24,768 nucleotides of DNA from an uncultured Massilia sp. (lineage in GTDB: Bacteria > Pseudomonadota > Gammaproteobacteria > Burkholderiales > Burkholderiaceae). Shown here in pieces: positions 13,467 to 21,191 of this stretch. The number at the start of each line of letters is the position of its first letter. Position 1 is the stretch's first letter. The notes under the pieces are model-generated. The model saw only the letters and a list, made by a program, of their open reading frames with translations. It made no database searches and was not told the DNA's origin. The position numbers and the translations under genes were made by a program. The stretch covers positions 1 to 24,768 of the forward strand of contig CAMPHU010000051.1 of NCBI GenBank assembly GCA_946886065.1, given 5' to 3'.

Positions 13467-14570
13467 ATGCTAGGTTTGTTTCGTAAGAAGCCCAGGGAAG
13501 TCGCCAGGTTCGCGGTGAAGTTTCAACCTGGTAACACTGTGCTGGAGCTCAAGCAAGGCGACAACCTGCTCGAAGCCGCCTTGCAGCAGGGCGTCGCGGC
13601 GCCCTACAACTGCCGCGTCGGCGCCTGCAAGACCTGCCAGATCCGGGTCGTCGAGGGGCAGCCGAAATCCCTGATCGAGCGCGAATATGTGTTCTCGCAA
13701 GAGGAAATCGCCGCCGGCGCCTACCTGGCCTGCCAGACCTCGGTGCAGTCCGACATGGTGGTGGCCTGGCATGCCGGCGCGGTCGAGGAGACCGCCACCA
13801 TGAACGCCCGCCTGGTCGAAGTGCGGCGCCTGACGGCGCGCATCCACCGGGTGCAGCTGCGCCTGGACGGGCCGCTGTCCTGGCGCGCCGGCCAGTTCGC
13901 GCGCCTGGTGCCGGCCGGGATGCCGGTCGACCCGCGCTGCTACTCGATGGTCGCCTCGGGCGAGAACGAGCACCTGATTTCCTTCGACATCACCCATTAC
14001 CCCGACGGCGCGGTCTCGTCCTGGATGACCGACGCGGCCAACCTCGGCAAGGAGGTGCTGGTCGAGGCGCCGTTCGGCGAATTCGGGATCGCCCCCGGCG
14101 CCGGCAAGGAAGTACCGGCGCCGCTGCTGTGCATCGCCGGCGGCAGCGGCCTGGGCGCGATCGGCGGCATCATCGCCGGCCATGCGCGCAGCATCGATCG
14201 TTCGATGCAGGCGGCCCCGGTGCTGCTGGTGGTCGGCGCGCGCGACCGCGGCGAGATGTACGGCCTGGACGAGCTGCGCCGGGTGGCCGACAGCGCCAAG
14301 GTGCCGCTCCAGATCGACGTCGTGCTCGACCGCGAGCCGGGCGACAGCGGCTGGCAGGGGCGGCGCGGCTACGTGGCCGAGCATCTGCCGCAGATCCTGC
14401 GCCAGGCGGCCAAGTGCGATCCGCGCTTTTCGCAGCCGGACGAGGCCTGGCGCGTGCTGCTGTGCGGCCCGACGCCGCTGGTGGATACCGCGATCGACGC
14501 CCTCAAGGGGGTCGGGATGCGCGCCGGCCAGATGGCCTTCGACAAATACGAACAGCAGCGCGCCGCCTGA
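13467..14570 (+). CDS. Ferredoxin-NAD(P)H reductase fusion (2Fe-2S + FAD + NAD domains)
   Basis: A 367-residue electron-transfer protein. Residues about 15-100 are a plant-type 2Fe-2S ferredoxin with ligands Cys49, Cys54, Cys57 (NCRVGACKTC) and Cys89. Residues about 112-210 are the FAD-binding barrel with R157-C-Y-S. Residues about 215-360 are the NAD(P)H-binding domain with GGSGLG (225-230) and the C-terminal LLCGP motif. The order matches reductases of ring-hydroxylating, phenol and XylA-like oxygenase systems. It is predicted to pass electrons from NAD(P)H to the diiron oxygenases encoded on both operons, since it is the only reductase in the locus. GGGAG precedes the ATG at 13467. It is the first gene of the rightward operon, with the second AlkB-like gene starting 17 bp downstream. 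Confidence 0.92.
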   Translation: MLGLFRKKPREVARFAVKFQPGNTVLELKQGDNLLEAALQQGVAAPYNCRVGACKTCQIRVVEGQPKSLIEREYVFSQEEIAAGAYLACQTSVQSDMVVAWHAGAVEETATMNARLVEVRRLTARIHRVQLRLDGPLSWRAGQFARLVPAGMPVDPRCYSMVASGENEHLISFDITHYPDGAVSSWMTDAANLGKEVLVEAPFGEFGIAPGAGKEVPAPLLCIAGGSGLGAIGGIIAGHARSIDRSMQAAPVLLVVGARDRGEMYGLDELRRVADSAKVPLQIDVVLDREPGDSGWQGRRGYVAEHLPQILRQAAKCDPRFSQPDEAWRVLLCGPTPLVDTAIDALKGVGMRAGQMAFDKYEQQRAA

Positions 14571-14587
14571 ACGGCGCGCCAAGGACC

Positions 14588-15790
14588 ATGTATAAATACT
14601 TCAAGCATTCCTACCTCACCTGCTGGATCGTCCCGGCGGCGGCGCTGACGGTGTTCCTGGCGCCGCAGTGGGCCTTCTTCATCCCGGTGGTGATCACCCT
14701 GCTCAACGCCGTGGGCGACATCATGACCCCGCCCGACCGCAGCGTGCCGGAGTACTCGCAGCACTGGATCCTCGACGCGATGGTCTACCTGTACGTGCCC
14801 TTCGTGTCGCTGTACATGTTCAGCGTGATGTGGATCGCCGCGCCGGGCGACCTGCTGGGACTGTCGGCCTGGGTTGGCAACACCTTCGGCCAGCACTTCC
14901 CCGTGGATCTGCTGGCGATCAAGGAGGCGGCCGGCCTGCGCGGCCTGCTGGCCAGCACCTTCGCGGTCGGCTACGTGCTGTCCTCGAACCACCTGTACGC
15001 CCACGAACTGGTGCACCGCACCACCGACAAGGTGGCGATGTTCACCGGCCGCTGGCTGCTGGCGATGGTCGGCGACGCCCAGTTCTCGATCTCGCACGTC
15101 TACGCCCACCACCGCAACGTCGGCACCGTGTTCGACGCCGCCACGGCGCGCCGCGGCGAGTCGGTCTACCGCTTCTTCCTGCGCTCCTCGATCGGCCAGT
15201 ACGGCGAATCCTGGGGCATCGAAGGCCAGCGCCTGCGCAACCGCGGCAAGGACCTGGTCTCGGTCCACAACCGCGTGCTCACCGGCCTGGCCATGACGGC
15301 CGTCCTGTACGGACTGTGGTACCTGGCCGCCGGCCTCACCGGCGTGGCGGCCTACACCTTCATCATCGTACTGGCCAAGTTCCTGTTCGAGACCGTCAAT
15401 TACATCGAGCATTACGGCGTGGTGCGCGTCCCCGGCACCCGGGTCGAACCGCGTCACAGCTGGGACTGCGATACCCGCATGTCCTCCAACGCCTTGCTCA
15501 ACCTGTCGCGCCACGCCGACCACCACGCCAACGCGCACAAGAAGTACTGGGAGCTGGAGGCGGTCGACACGCCCCTGCAGCTCACTTACGGCTACATCAG
15601 CACGATCGTCGTCGCCCTGGTGCCCTTCTGGTGGCATCGTTTCGCGGCGCCGCAGCTGGCCCGCTGGGACAGCTTTTCCGCCACCCCGGAGGAAAAACTG
15701 CTGGCGGAAGAAGCCAGCCGGGCCAGCGCCCACCCCGTGTTCATGAGCGCAACCACGAAAGGAAACAGCCAATGTTCGCAAAATATATAG
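14588..15790 (+). CDS. AlkB-like alkane/fatty-acyl hydroxylase (second copy)
   Basis: A 400-residue membrane protein with all AlkB histidine boxes intact: H139-ELV-H143, HVYAHH (170-175), NYIEHYG (271-277) and RHADHH (308-313). It has about six hydrophobic helices. Unlike the first copy at 4201, the Glu in the NYxEHYG box is present. It resembles true alkane 1-monooxygenases over its full length, with the further AlkB-like segment RHSWDCDTRMSSNALLNLSR leading into the last box. The ATG at 14588 has AAGGA directly upstream at a short spacing of two bases. It follows the ferredoxin reductase closely, so reductase and hydroxylase are likely a functional pair. Its end overlaps the transporter start by 19 bp. 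Terminal or subterminal hydroxylation or desaturation of an acyl-derived chain is expected. Confidence 0.9.
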   Translation: MYKYFKHSYLTCWIVPAAALTVFLAPQWAFFIPVVITLLNAVGDIMTPPDRSVPEYSQHWILDAMVYLYVPFVSLYMFSVMWIAAPGDLLGLSAWVGNTFGQHFPVDLLAIKEAAGLRGLLASTFAVGYVLSSNHLYAHELVHRTTDKVAMFTGRWLLAMVGDAQFSISHVYAHHRNVGTVFDAATARRGESVYRFFLRSSIGQYGESWGIEGQRLRNRGKDLVSVHNRVLTGLAMTAVLYGLWYLAAGLTGVAAYTFIIVLAKFLFETVNYIEHYGVVRVPGTRVEPRHSWDCDTRMSSNALLNLSRHADHHANAHKKYWELEAVDTPLQLTYGYISTIVVALVPFWWHRFAAPQLARWDSFSATPEEKLLAEEASRASAHPVFMSATTKGNSQCSQNI

Positions 15791-18700
15791 AGAAGGTCGT
15801 CCGCTGGCGCTTCCTGGTCATCCTGCTGACCGTGCTCGCCACGGTCTTCATGGTGTCCCAGATGCGCCACCTGAAAGTCATCGTCGATCCCAACCAGATG
15901 CTGCCGCAAAAGCATCCCTACGTGATCGGCACCAACTTCGCCGAGAAGGTGTTCGGTTCCAACTACGTGCTGGTGGTGGGCGTCTCGCCCAAGCATGGCG
16001 ACATCTACCAGCCGGCCGTGCTGGAGCGCGTGCGCGCCATCTCGGAAGGCCTGGCGCGCCTGCCCAACGTCAAGCCCGAGACCCTGATGAGCGTCGCGGC
16101 CAAGCGCGCCAAGGGCATCACCGGCGCCGAGGAAGGCCTCGAGGTCAAGCCGATGCTGCACGGCGCGCCGATCAATGCCGAATCCATCGCCAGGCTCAAG
16201 AGCGCCATCGAGCGCAACCCGCTGTACACCGGCGTGGTGGTCTCGGAAAAGCGCGACATGGCGGCCATTTCCATCGCGGTGGAAAAGGGCCCGAAGGGCT
16301 TCACTCCGACCCTGGAAGCGGCCTACAAGCTGACCGCGGCGAATACCGATGAACACGTCCAGGTGTCGGTCAGCGGCACCCCGATGTTCGTCTACTACGT
16401 CGAAAAATACACCGCGCGCATGGCGCTGCTGTTCCCGATCGCCTTCCTGATCGTCGGCCTGCTGCACCTGGAAGCCTTCCGCACCTGGCAGGGCTTCTTC
16501 CTGCCGCTGGTCACGGCCCTGCTGTCGGTGCTGTGGGCGCTGGGCCTGATGGGCATCTCCAAGGTGCCGATGGACGCCTTCAACGCGGTGACGCCGATCC
16601 TGATCCTGGCCGTGGTGGCCGGACACGCGGTGCAGCTGCTGAAACGGTATTACGAGGAATTCGAGATCGCCATCAAGCGCGGCCTGGCCCCGGCCCTGGC
16701 CAACCGCGAAGCCGTGATCCGCTCGATGAGCAAGGTCGGCCCGGTGATGCTGGCCGCCGGCTTCGTCGCCGTGGTCGGCTTCCTGTCCCTGATGTCCTTC
16801 GAGATCACCACGATCCGCAACTTCGGCATCTTCACCGGCCTGGGCATCCTGTCGGGCCTGGTCATCGAGATGACCTTCATCCCGGCCGTGCGTTCGTGGC
16901 TGAAGGCGCCGAAGCTGCGCGCCAAGAAGCAGCGCTTCGACGTCCTGACCCCGATCGTGAACCTGGTCAAGCGCGGCGCCGGCCCCCGTGCGGTCGCCAA
17001 GACCTGGATCGCCTTCGCCCTGATCGTCGCCGTGTCGAGCTTCGGCATCACCCGCCTCAAGGTGGAAAACTCGAACAAGAGCTTCTTCTCGGCCAGCCTG
17101 CCGTTCCAGCAGGACGACCAGTTGATCAACGAGCGCATGGCCGGCACCAACACGCTGTACGTGATCTTCGAGGGCAGCGAGCATGACGTGATCAAGGATC
17201 CGAAGGTCCTGCGCCTGATCGAAGACACCCAGCGCTTCCTGGAAACCCAGCCGGGCATCGGCAAGACCATCTCGGTGGTCGACCTGGTCAAGCGCATGAA
17301 CCAGGCCATGAACGCCGACGCGCCCGACCAGCTGGCGATCCCGAACAGCCGCGACCTGGTCTCGCAGTTCCTGCTGCTGTACTCGATGTCGGGCGAACCG
17401 GCGGACTTCGACCGCTACGTGGACTACAACTACCAGAACGCCAACATCACCGCCTTCGTCAAGTACGACAACAGCGGCGAGATCCAGAAGGTGATCGCCA
17501 ATACCAAGGCCTTCCTGAAGGACCACGGCGACCCGCGCATCCAGATCCACTTCGGCGGCAGCGTGCCGCAGTCGACCGCGCTGTCGGAATCGCTGGTGGA
17601 CGGCAAGCTGCAGAACGTGCTGCAGATCGGCCTGGTGATCTTCGCGGTTTCGGCCCTGGTGTTCCGCTCGCTCATCGGCGCGCTGCTGGTGGTGACCCCG
17701 CTGGCCGTGACCGCCGTGGTCAACTTCGGCGTGATGGGCCTGGCCGGCATCCCGCTGAACACCCCGAACGCGATCACCGCCCCGATGGCGATCGGCATCG
17801 GCGCCGACTACGCGATCTACCTGCTGTACCGTATCCGCGAAGAGCTGGGCCACCACGCCACCCTGGAAGCGGCCATCGACAGCGCGCTGGAATCGGCCGG
17901 CCGCGCCATCCTGTACGTGGGCACGGCGATTGCCGGCGGCTACTCGGTGCTGATGCTGTCCAAGGGCTTCAACATCCACATCTGGTCGGGCATCCTGATC
18001 GTGCTGTCGATGGTGGCCTCGGTGGTCACGACCCTGCTGCTGCTGCCGTCGATGGTCCATGTGCTCAAGCCGGGCTTCCTGCGCAAGCAGACCGCCAAAC
18101 ACGCCCCGATGGCTGTCCCGGCGGGCAAGGCCGGCACCGCGCTGATGCTGGCTGCCAGCGTCGGCCTGGGCGCCAGCATGCTGCCGCAGGATGCCCAGGC
18201 GTCCGCCATGCAAGCGAACGAGATCATGGAAAAGAACTTCGTGGCCAACCGTTTCGACGACTCGACCTCGAATGCGACCTTCCAGCTGATTAACAAGAAC
18301 GGCGACCGCCGCGTGCGCGAAACCTTCGGCGCCACCAAGATGCAGGACAACGCCCTGGACACCAAGCGCGTGACCCGCTTCCTGTCGCCCTCGGACATCA
18401 AGAACACGGTGACCCTGCTGGTCGAGAAGAGCGGCGGCGACGACGACATGTGGATCTACCTGCCGGCGATGAAGAAGACCCGCCGCCTGACCTCGTCCAA
18501 CAAGAACGAGAGCTTCGTGGGCACCGACCTGTCCTACGGCGACGTGATCGGCCACAAGGTGGGCGACTGGAGCCACAAGATCGTGAAAACCGAGACCGTC
18601 GACGGCAAGCAGTGCACCGTGGTCGAGTCGCTGCCGAAGGATGCCAAGGTGGCCGCGCAGTCGGGCTACTCGCGCCGCCTGAGCTGGGTCGACAACCAGT

Positions 18701-18936
18701 CCTGGCTGGCAGTCAAGACCGAGTTCTACGACGAGGCCAGGCAGCTGCTCAAGGTCTCGACGCTGGCGAACATCGTCAACGTCGACGCTGCGCGCCAGCG
18801 CTGGCAGCCGATGCACATGGAAGTGCAGAACGTGCAGACGGGCCACAAGACCGTGATCGACTGGAAGGACTTCAAGGCCAACCAGGGTGTCAAGACCGAG
18901 TATTTCACGCCACGCTATCTTGAAAAAGAACTGTAA
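15772..18936 (+). CDS. MMPL/RND transporter fused to a LolA-like periplasmic domain
   Basis: A 1054-residue protein. Residues 1 to about 770 are an MMPL/HpnN-type RND transporter: a first TM helix, a large periplasmic loop, five TM helices from about residue 218, then the repeat with a second periplasmic loop and five more TM helices from about 616 (including ITAPMAIGIGADYAIYLLYR). A hydrophobic segment at about 786-806 ending in DAQASA looks like a former signal peptide or an extra TM helix. Residues 813-1054 form a periplasmic outer-membrane-lipoprotein-sorting (LolA-like, PF17131-type) domain with WIYLPAMKKTRRLTSSNKNE. The frame is continuous across the junction. AGGAAA precedes the ATG at 15772. 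It likely extracts a lipid-like product from the inner membrane and passes it towards the outer membrane. Confidence 0.88.
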   Translation: MFAKYIEKVVRWRFLVILLTVLATVFMVSQMRHLKVIVDPNQMLPQKHPYVIGTNFAEKVFGSNYVLVVGVSPKHGDIYQPAVLERVRAISEGLARLPNVKPETLMSVAAKRAKGITGAEEGLEVKPMLHGAPINAESIARLKSAIERNPLYTGVVVSEKRDMAAISIAVEKGPKGFTPTLEAAYKLTAANTDEHVQVSVSGTPMFVYYVEKYTARMALLFPIAFLIVGLLHLEAFRTWQGFFLPLVTALLSVLWALGLMGISKVPMDAFNAVTPILILAVVAGHAVQLLKRYYEEFEIAIKRGLAPALANREAVIRSMSKVGPVMLAAGFVAVVGFLSLMSFEITTIRNFGIFTGLGILSGLVIEMTFIPAVRSWLKAPKLRAKKQRFDVLTPIVNLVKRGAGPRAVAKTWIAFALIVAVSSFGITRLKVENSNKSFFSASLPFQQDDQLINERMAGTNTLYVIFEGSEHDVIKDPKVLRLIEDTQRFLETQPGIGKTISVVDLVKRMNQAMNADAPDQLAIPNSRDLVSQFLLLYSMSGEPADFDRYVDYNYQNANITAFVKYDNSGEIQKVIANTKAFLKDHGDPRIQIHFGGSVPQSTALSESLVDGKLQNVLQIGLVIFAVSALVFRSLIGALLVVTPLAVTAVVNFGVMGLAGIPLNTPNAITAPMAIGIGADYAIYLLYRIREELGHHATLEAAIDSALESAGRAILYVGTAIAGGYSVLMLSKGFNIHIWSGILIVLSMVASVVTTLLLLPSMVHVLKPGFLRKQTAKHAPMAVPAGKAGTALMLAASVGLGASMLPQDAQASAMQANEIMEKNFVANRFDDSTSNATFQLINKNGDRRVRETFGATKMQDNALDTKRVTRFLSPSDIKNTVTLLVEKSGGDDDMWIYLPAMKKTRRLTSSNKNESFVGTDLSYGDVIGHKVGDWSHKIVKTETVDGKQCTVVESLPKDAKVAAQSGYSRRLSWVDNQSWLAVKTEFYDEARQLLKVSTLANIVNVDAARQRWQPMHMEVQNVQTGHKTVIDWKDFKANQGVKTEYFTPRYLEKEL

Positions 18937-20161
18937 TCAGCTCCGGGCCGCCCTCGCGGCCCTTTTCAGCTTGCCGGCCCTGGCGGCCGCGCAGGATGTG
19001 CAATTCAACGCCGCCCTGACGGTGGGCGCCTGGAGCGGCAACCGCGTGCTGGACGAGCGCAGCGGCGTGCTGGCGCGTGCCTTCGCAGCCAGCGCCAGCG
19101 CCGACCTGTCCGACAGCATCCGCCTGAAGGTCGACGGCACCGTCTACCAGTTCCCCCAGCAGCGCGGGGACGCTACCCGGACGGCGCTGCGCGAAGCCTA
19201 CCTGCAGTGGGACGGGGAGGAAACCTCGGTGCGCCTGGGACCGCAGATCGTGGCCTGGGGCCGGGCCGACCGCGTCAACCCGACCGACAACGTGACGGCG
19301 CGCGACTACAGCTCGCCGCTGACGGTCGACGAGACCCAGCGCATCGGCGCCCCGGCGCTGAGCGTGACCCGCGAGCTGGGCGAGGCAGGGCGCCTGAGCG
19401 TGCTGGCCAAGCGCTTCCGGCCCAGCAAGGGACCGAGCGACAACAACGAACTGGCCCTGCCGGCACGTCCGCACGGCGACGAGACCGAATATGCGCTCAA
19501 GTTCGATCACACCGGCGAGTCCCTGGACTGGTCGGTTTCCTGGTTCGACGGCCTGGAAAAACTGCGTTCGCTGCAGCTGATCCGTGGCGCCGACGGCCGC
19601 ATCCTGGGCGCGAGCCGCGGCTATGCGCCATTGCGCGCCTTCGGCGTGGACGGCGCCACCACGGTGGGCGCCTGGGGGCTGCGCGGCGAGCTGGCGCGCC
19701 TGCGCTACCGCGACACCCGCTACGGGCTGACGGACGGCCGCCTGTCGCACTGGTACGGCATCGTCGGCGTCGAGACCAACCTGCCCGGCGCGGCCACGGC
19801 AAGCGTCCAGTATTTCTTCCGCCGTTTCGGCGAGGCGCCGGGGCTGGGCAATGTCACGCCGGCGGAAGAGGCGCTGCGGCGCCGCCTGCGCATCGCCAAC
19901 AACCAGTTCCACAAGGTTCAGGACGGCTTCACGCTGCGCTACGGACAGCGTCTGTGGAACGACCGTGTCGACTACGAGCTGGTCGGCATGGTGAACCTGC
20001 GTGAGCACGACTACGCCATCCGCCCACGGGTGAGCCTGCGCTATTCCGACCACATCAAGTTCTCGGCGGGAGCGGACGTGTTCAAGGGGAAGGAAGAGAG
20101 TTTCTTCGGCAGCATCAAGAAAAACACCGTGGCGTTCGCGGAAGTCGTTTTCATCTACTAA
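18887..20161 (+). CDS. Outer-membrane beta-barrel protein (DUF1302/porin-like)
   Basis: A protein of up to 424 residues with an N-terminal signal peptide (KKNCNQLRAALAALFSLPAL, then AAAQ) and alternating amphipathic strands to the end. The last residues FAEVVFIY end in an aromatic, the usual barrel-assembly signal. The sequence LREAYLQWDGEETSVRLGPQ with IVAWGRADRVNPTDN resembles the DUF1302-type barrels found next to MMPL and LolA-like genes. The GTG at 18887 overlaps the transporter gene by 50 bp; an in-frame TTG at 18920 would give a tidier signal peptide beginning MKKN and may be the true start. Together with the transporter fusion it would complete an inner-to-outer-membrane export route. 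Substrate unknown. Confidence 0.82.
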   Translation: MSRPSISRHAILKKNCNQLRAALAALFSLPALAAAQDVQFNAALTVGAWSGNRVLDERSGVLARAFAASASADLSDSIRLKVDGTVYQFPQQRGDATRTALREAYLQWDGEETSVRLGPQIVAWGRADRVNPTDNVTARDYSSPLTVDETQRIGAPALSVTRELGEAGRLSVLAKRFRPSKGPSDNNELALPARPHGDETEYALKFDHTGESLDWSVSWFDGLEKLRSLQLIRGADGRILGASRGYAPLRAFGVDGATTVGAWGLRGELARLRYRDTRYGLTDGRLSHWYGIVGVETNLPGAATASVQYFFRRFGEAPGLGNVTPAEEALRRRLRIANNQFHKVQDGFTLRYGQRLWNDRVDYELVGMVNLREHDYAIRPRVSLRYSDHIKFSAGADVFKGKEESFFGSIKKNTVAFAEVVFIY

Positions 20162-20170
20162 GGACAATCC

Positions 20171-21040
20171 ATGCAAGTTCCAGCCAATATCCTGTCGCTC
20201 AAGAAGCGTGTCGTGGCCGAGATCGGCGACGACCTGGCCCGCCACGCCCCGGAAGACTCCTGCCTGCTGCTGGACAGCACCGGGCCGAGCTTCACCCGCC
20301 AGTACATCGTGCTCAATGCCATCGGCATGGAGCGCCTGGCGCGCTTCGGCGAGATCCACGCCTTCTCGGGCTCGGTGTATGCGCTGTTCGGCTTCATGGC
20401 CTTCGCCACCGGGCGCAACAAGGTGAGCATCGAATCCCTGTGCCACGAGGAAGCCGAAACGGTGTTCCGCAACCAGCACCACGTGGGCCGCTTCTCGGGC
20501 CTGCGCTCGATCGGCAAGCTGATGACCGGGCGGCCGGCATTCGGCACGGTCGATCCGCTGATCGCCTCGCTGGAATACATGTTCGGCGACTTCGTCGACC
20601 AGCCTTTCTCCAGCTTCGGCAGCAATATCCACGTCTACCTGGCCGCGTCCAAGCACGCGCCGCTGCTGGTGCTGTCGAATAACGGGCGCTGCTCGCCCGA
20701 GCTGGAAGCCCTGCGCGCGCTGCCGGTCAAGCAGATCATCGCGATGGCCGCCAATGTGCCCATCGTCTACGGCGGCACCCGCGCCGGCACGCCTTACTTC
20801 GACCCGGTCTACACCAACCACTACGTGCCGACCCTGAAGCGCATCACCGCCACCGAACGCCACACCCTGATCTCGACGCCCTGGCGTTCGGGCGAGAAGG
20901 ACAACCGCCGCTACCTGAACTGCTACCCGAGCGGCAATGCGCGCTGGCTGATGCTGAAGGATTTCGCGCGCCTGGTCAGCGGCCAGCGCAACGTGTCCTG
21001 GAGCCGCGACATCTATACCGCCTTCAAGGTTGCGGCCTGA
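20171..21040 (+). CDS. Protein of unknown function, possibly patatin-like
   Basis: A 289-residue protein, last gene of the rightward operon, with AAGGA 7 bases before the ATG. I do not firmly recognise the family. The N-terminal part has the order of a patatin-like hydrolase: a strand CLLLDSTGPSFTRQYIVLNA, then a possible nucleophile elbow HAFSGSVYALFGF with Ser68 at the expected place, and later YFDPVYTNHYVP, which could supply the catalytic Asp211. The elbow is SGSVY rather than GxSxG, so the match is weak. No signal peptide or TM helix is obvious. Acyl hydrolysis or transacylation of a lipid product would fit the context, but this is a guess. Confidence 0.75.
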   Translation: MQVPANILSLKKRVVAEIGDDLARHAPEDSCLLLDSTGPSFTRQYIVLNAIGMERLARFGEIHAFSGSVYALFGFMAFATGRNKVSIESLCHEEAETVFRNQHHVGRFSGLRSIGKLMTGRPAFGTVDPLIASLEYMFGDFVDQPFSSFGSNIHVYLAASKHAPLLVLSNNGRCSPELEALRALPVKQIIAMAANVPIVYGGTRAGTPYFDPVYTNHYVPTLKRITATERHTLISTPWRSGEKDNRRYLNCYPSGNARWLMLKDFARLVSGQRNVSWSRDIYTAFKVAA

Positions 21041-21056
21041 AGGGCCTTATGTAATT

Positions 21057-21097
21057 CCATGCGGCAATATTCAGGCGCCTGCCGCCATGCCGCATGG
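21057..21097 (+). terminator. Long hairpin after the rightward operon, possible terminator
   Basis: A perfect 10-bp inverted repeat CCATGCGGCA (21057-21066) / TGCCGCATGG (21088-21097) encloses a 21-base loop that contains its own palindrome CAGGCGCCTG (21072-21081). It begins 16 bases after the stop of the last operon gene and is followed by GTTTCGCTT, only a weak T-run. Its position suits transcription termination or 3' mRNA protection. Confidence 0.5.
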
Positions 21098-21147
21098 GTT
21101 TCGCTTGCGTTCAGCTGGTTTGATCGGCATCCTTGTGTCTGACCGCG

Positions 21148-21165
21148 CGGCGGCAAACGCCGCCG
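21148..21165 (+). promoter_or_regulatory. Stable 7-bp hairpin upstream of the diguanylate cyclase gene
   Basis: CGGCGGC (21148-21154), loop AAAC, GCCGCCG (21159-21165) form a perfect GC stem ending 26 bases before the ATG at 21192. It could shape the leader mRNA or end upstream transcription; no T-tract follows. Function is not established. Confidence 0.35.
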
Positions 21166-21191
21166 GGCATCACGATGAAAGCTGATGAGAC

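Noticed and set aside
14668..15771. N-terminal extension of the transporter frame upstream of 15772
   Set aside because: The extension is Arg/Pro/Gly-rich shadow of the AlkB-like gene; the ATG at 15772 has a good ribosome site and starts directly before the first TM helix.
15592..18846. 1084-codon open frame on the minus strand opposite the transporter
   Set aside because: The translation is His/Gln/Asp/Arg-rich without domains, while the plus strand encodes a complete MMPL transporter with membrane helices.
18905..20863. 652-codon open frame on the minus strand across the barrel and last cluster gene
   Set aside because: It spans two well-supported genes on the other strand and has no domain-like sequence.
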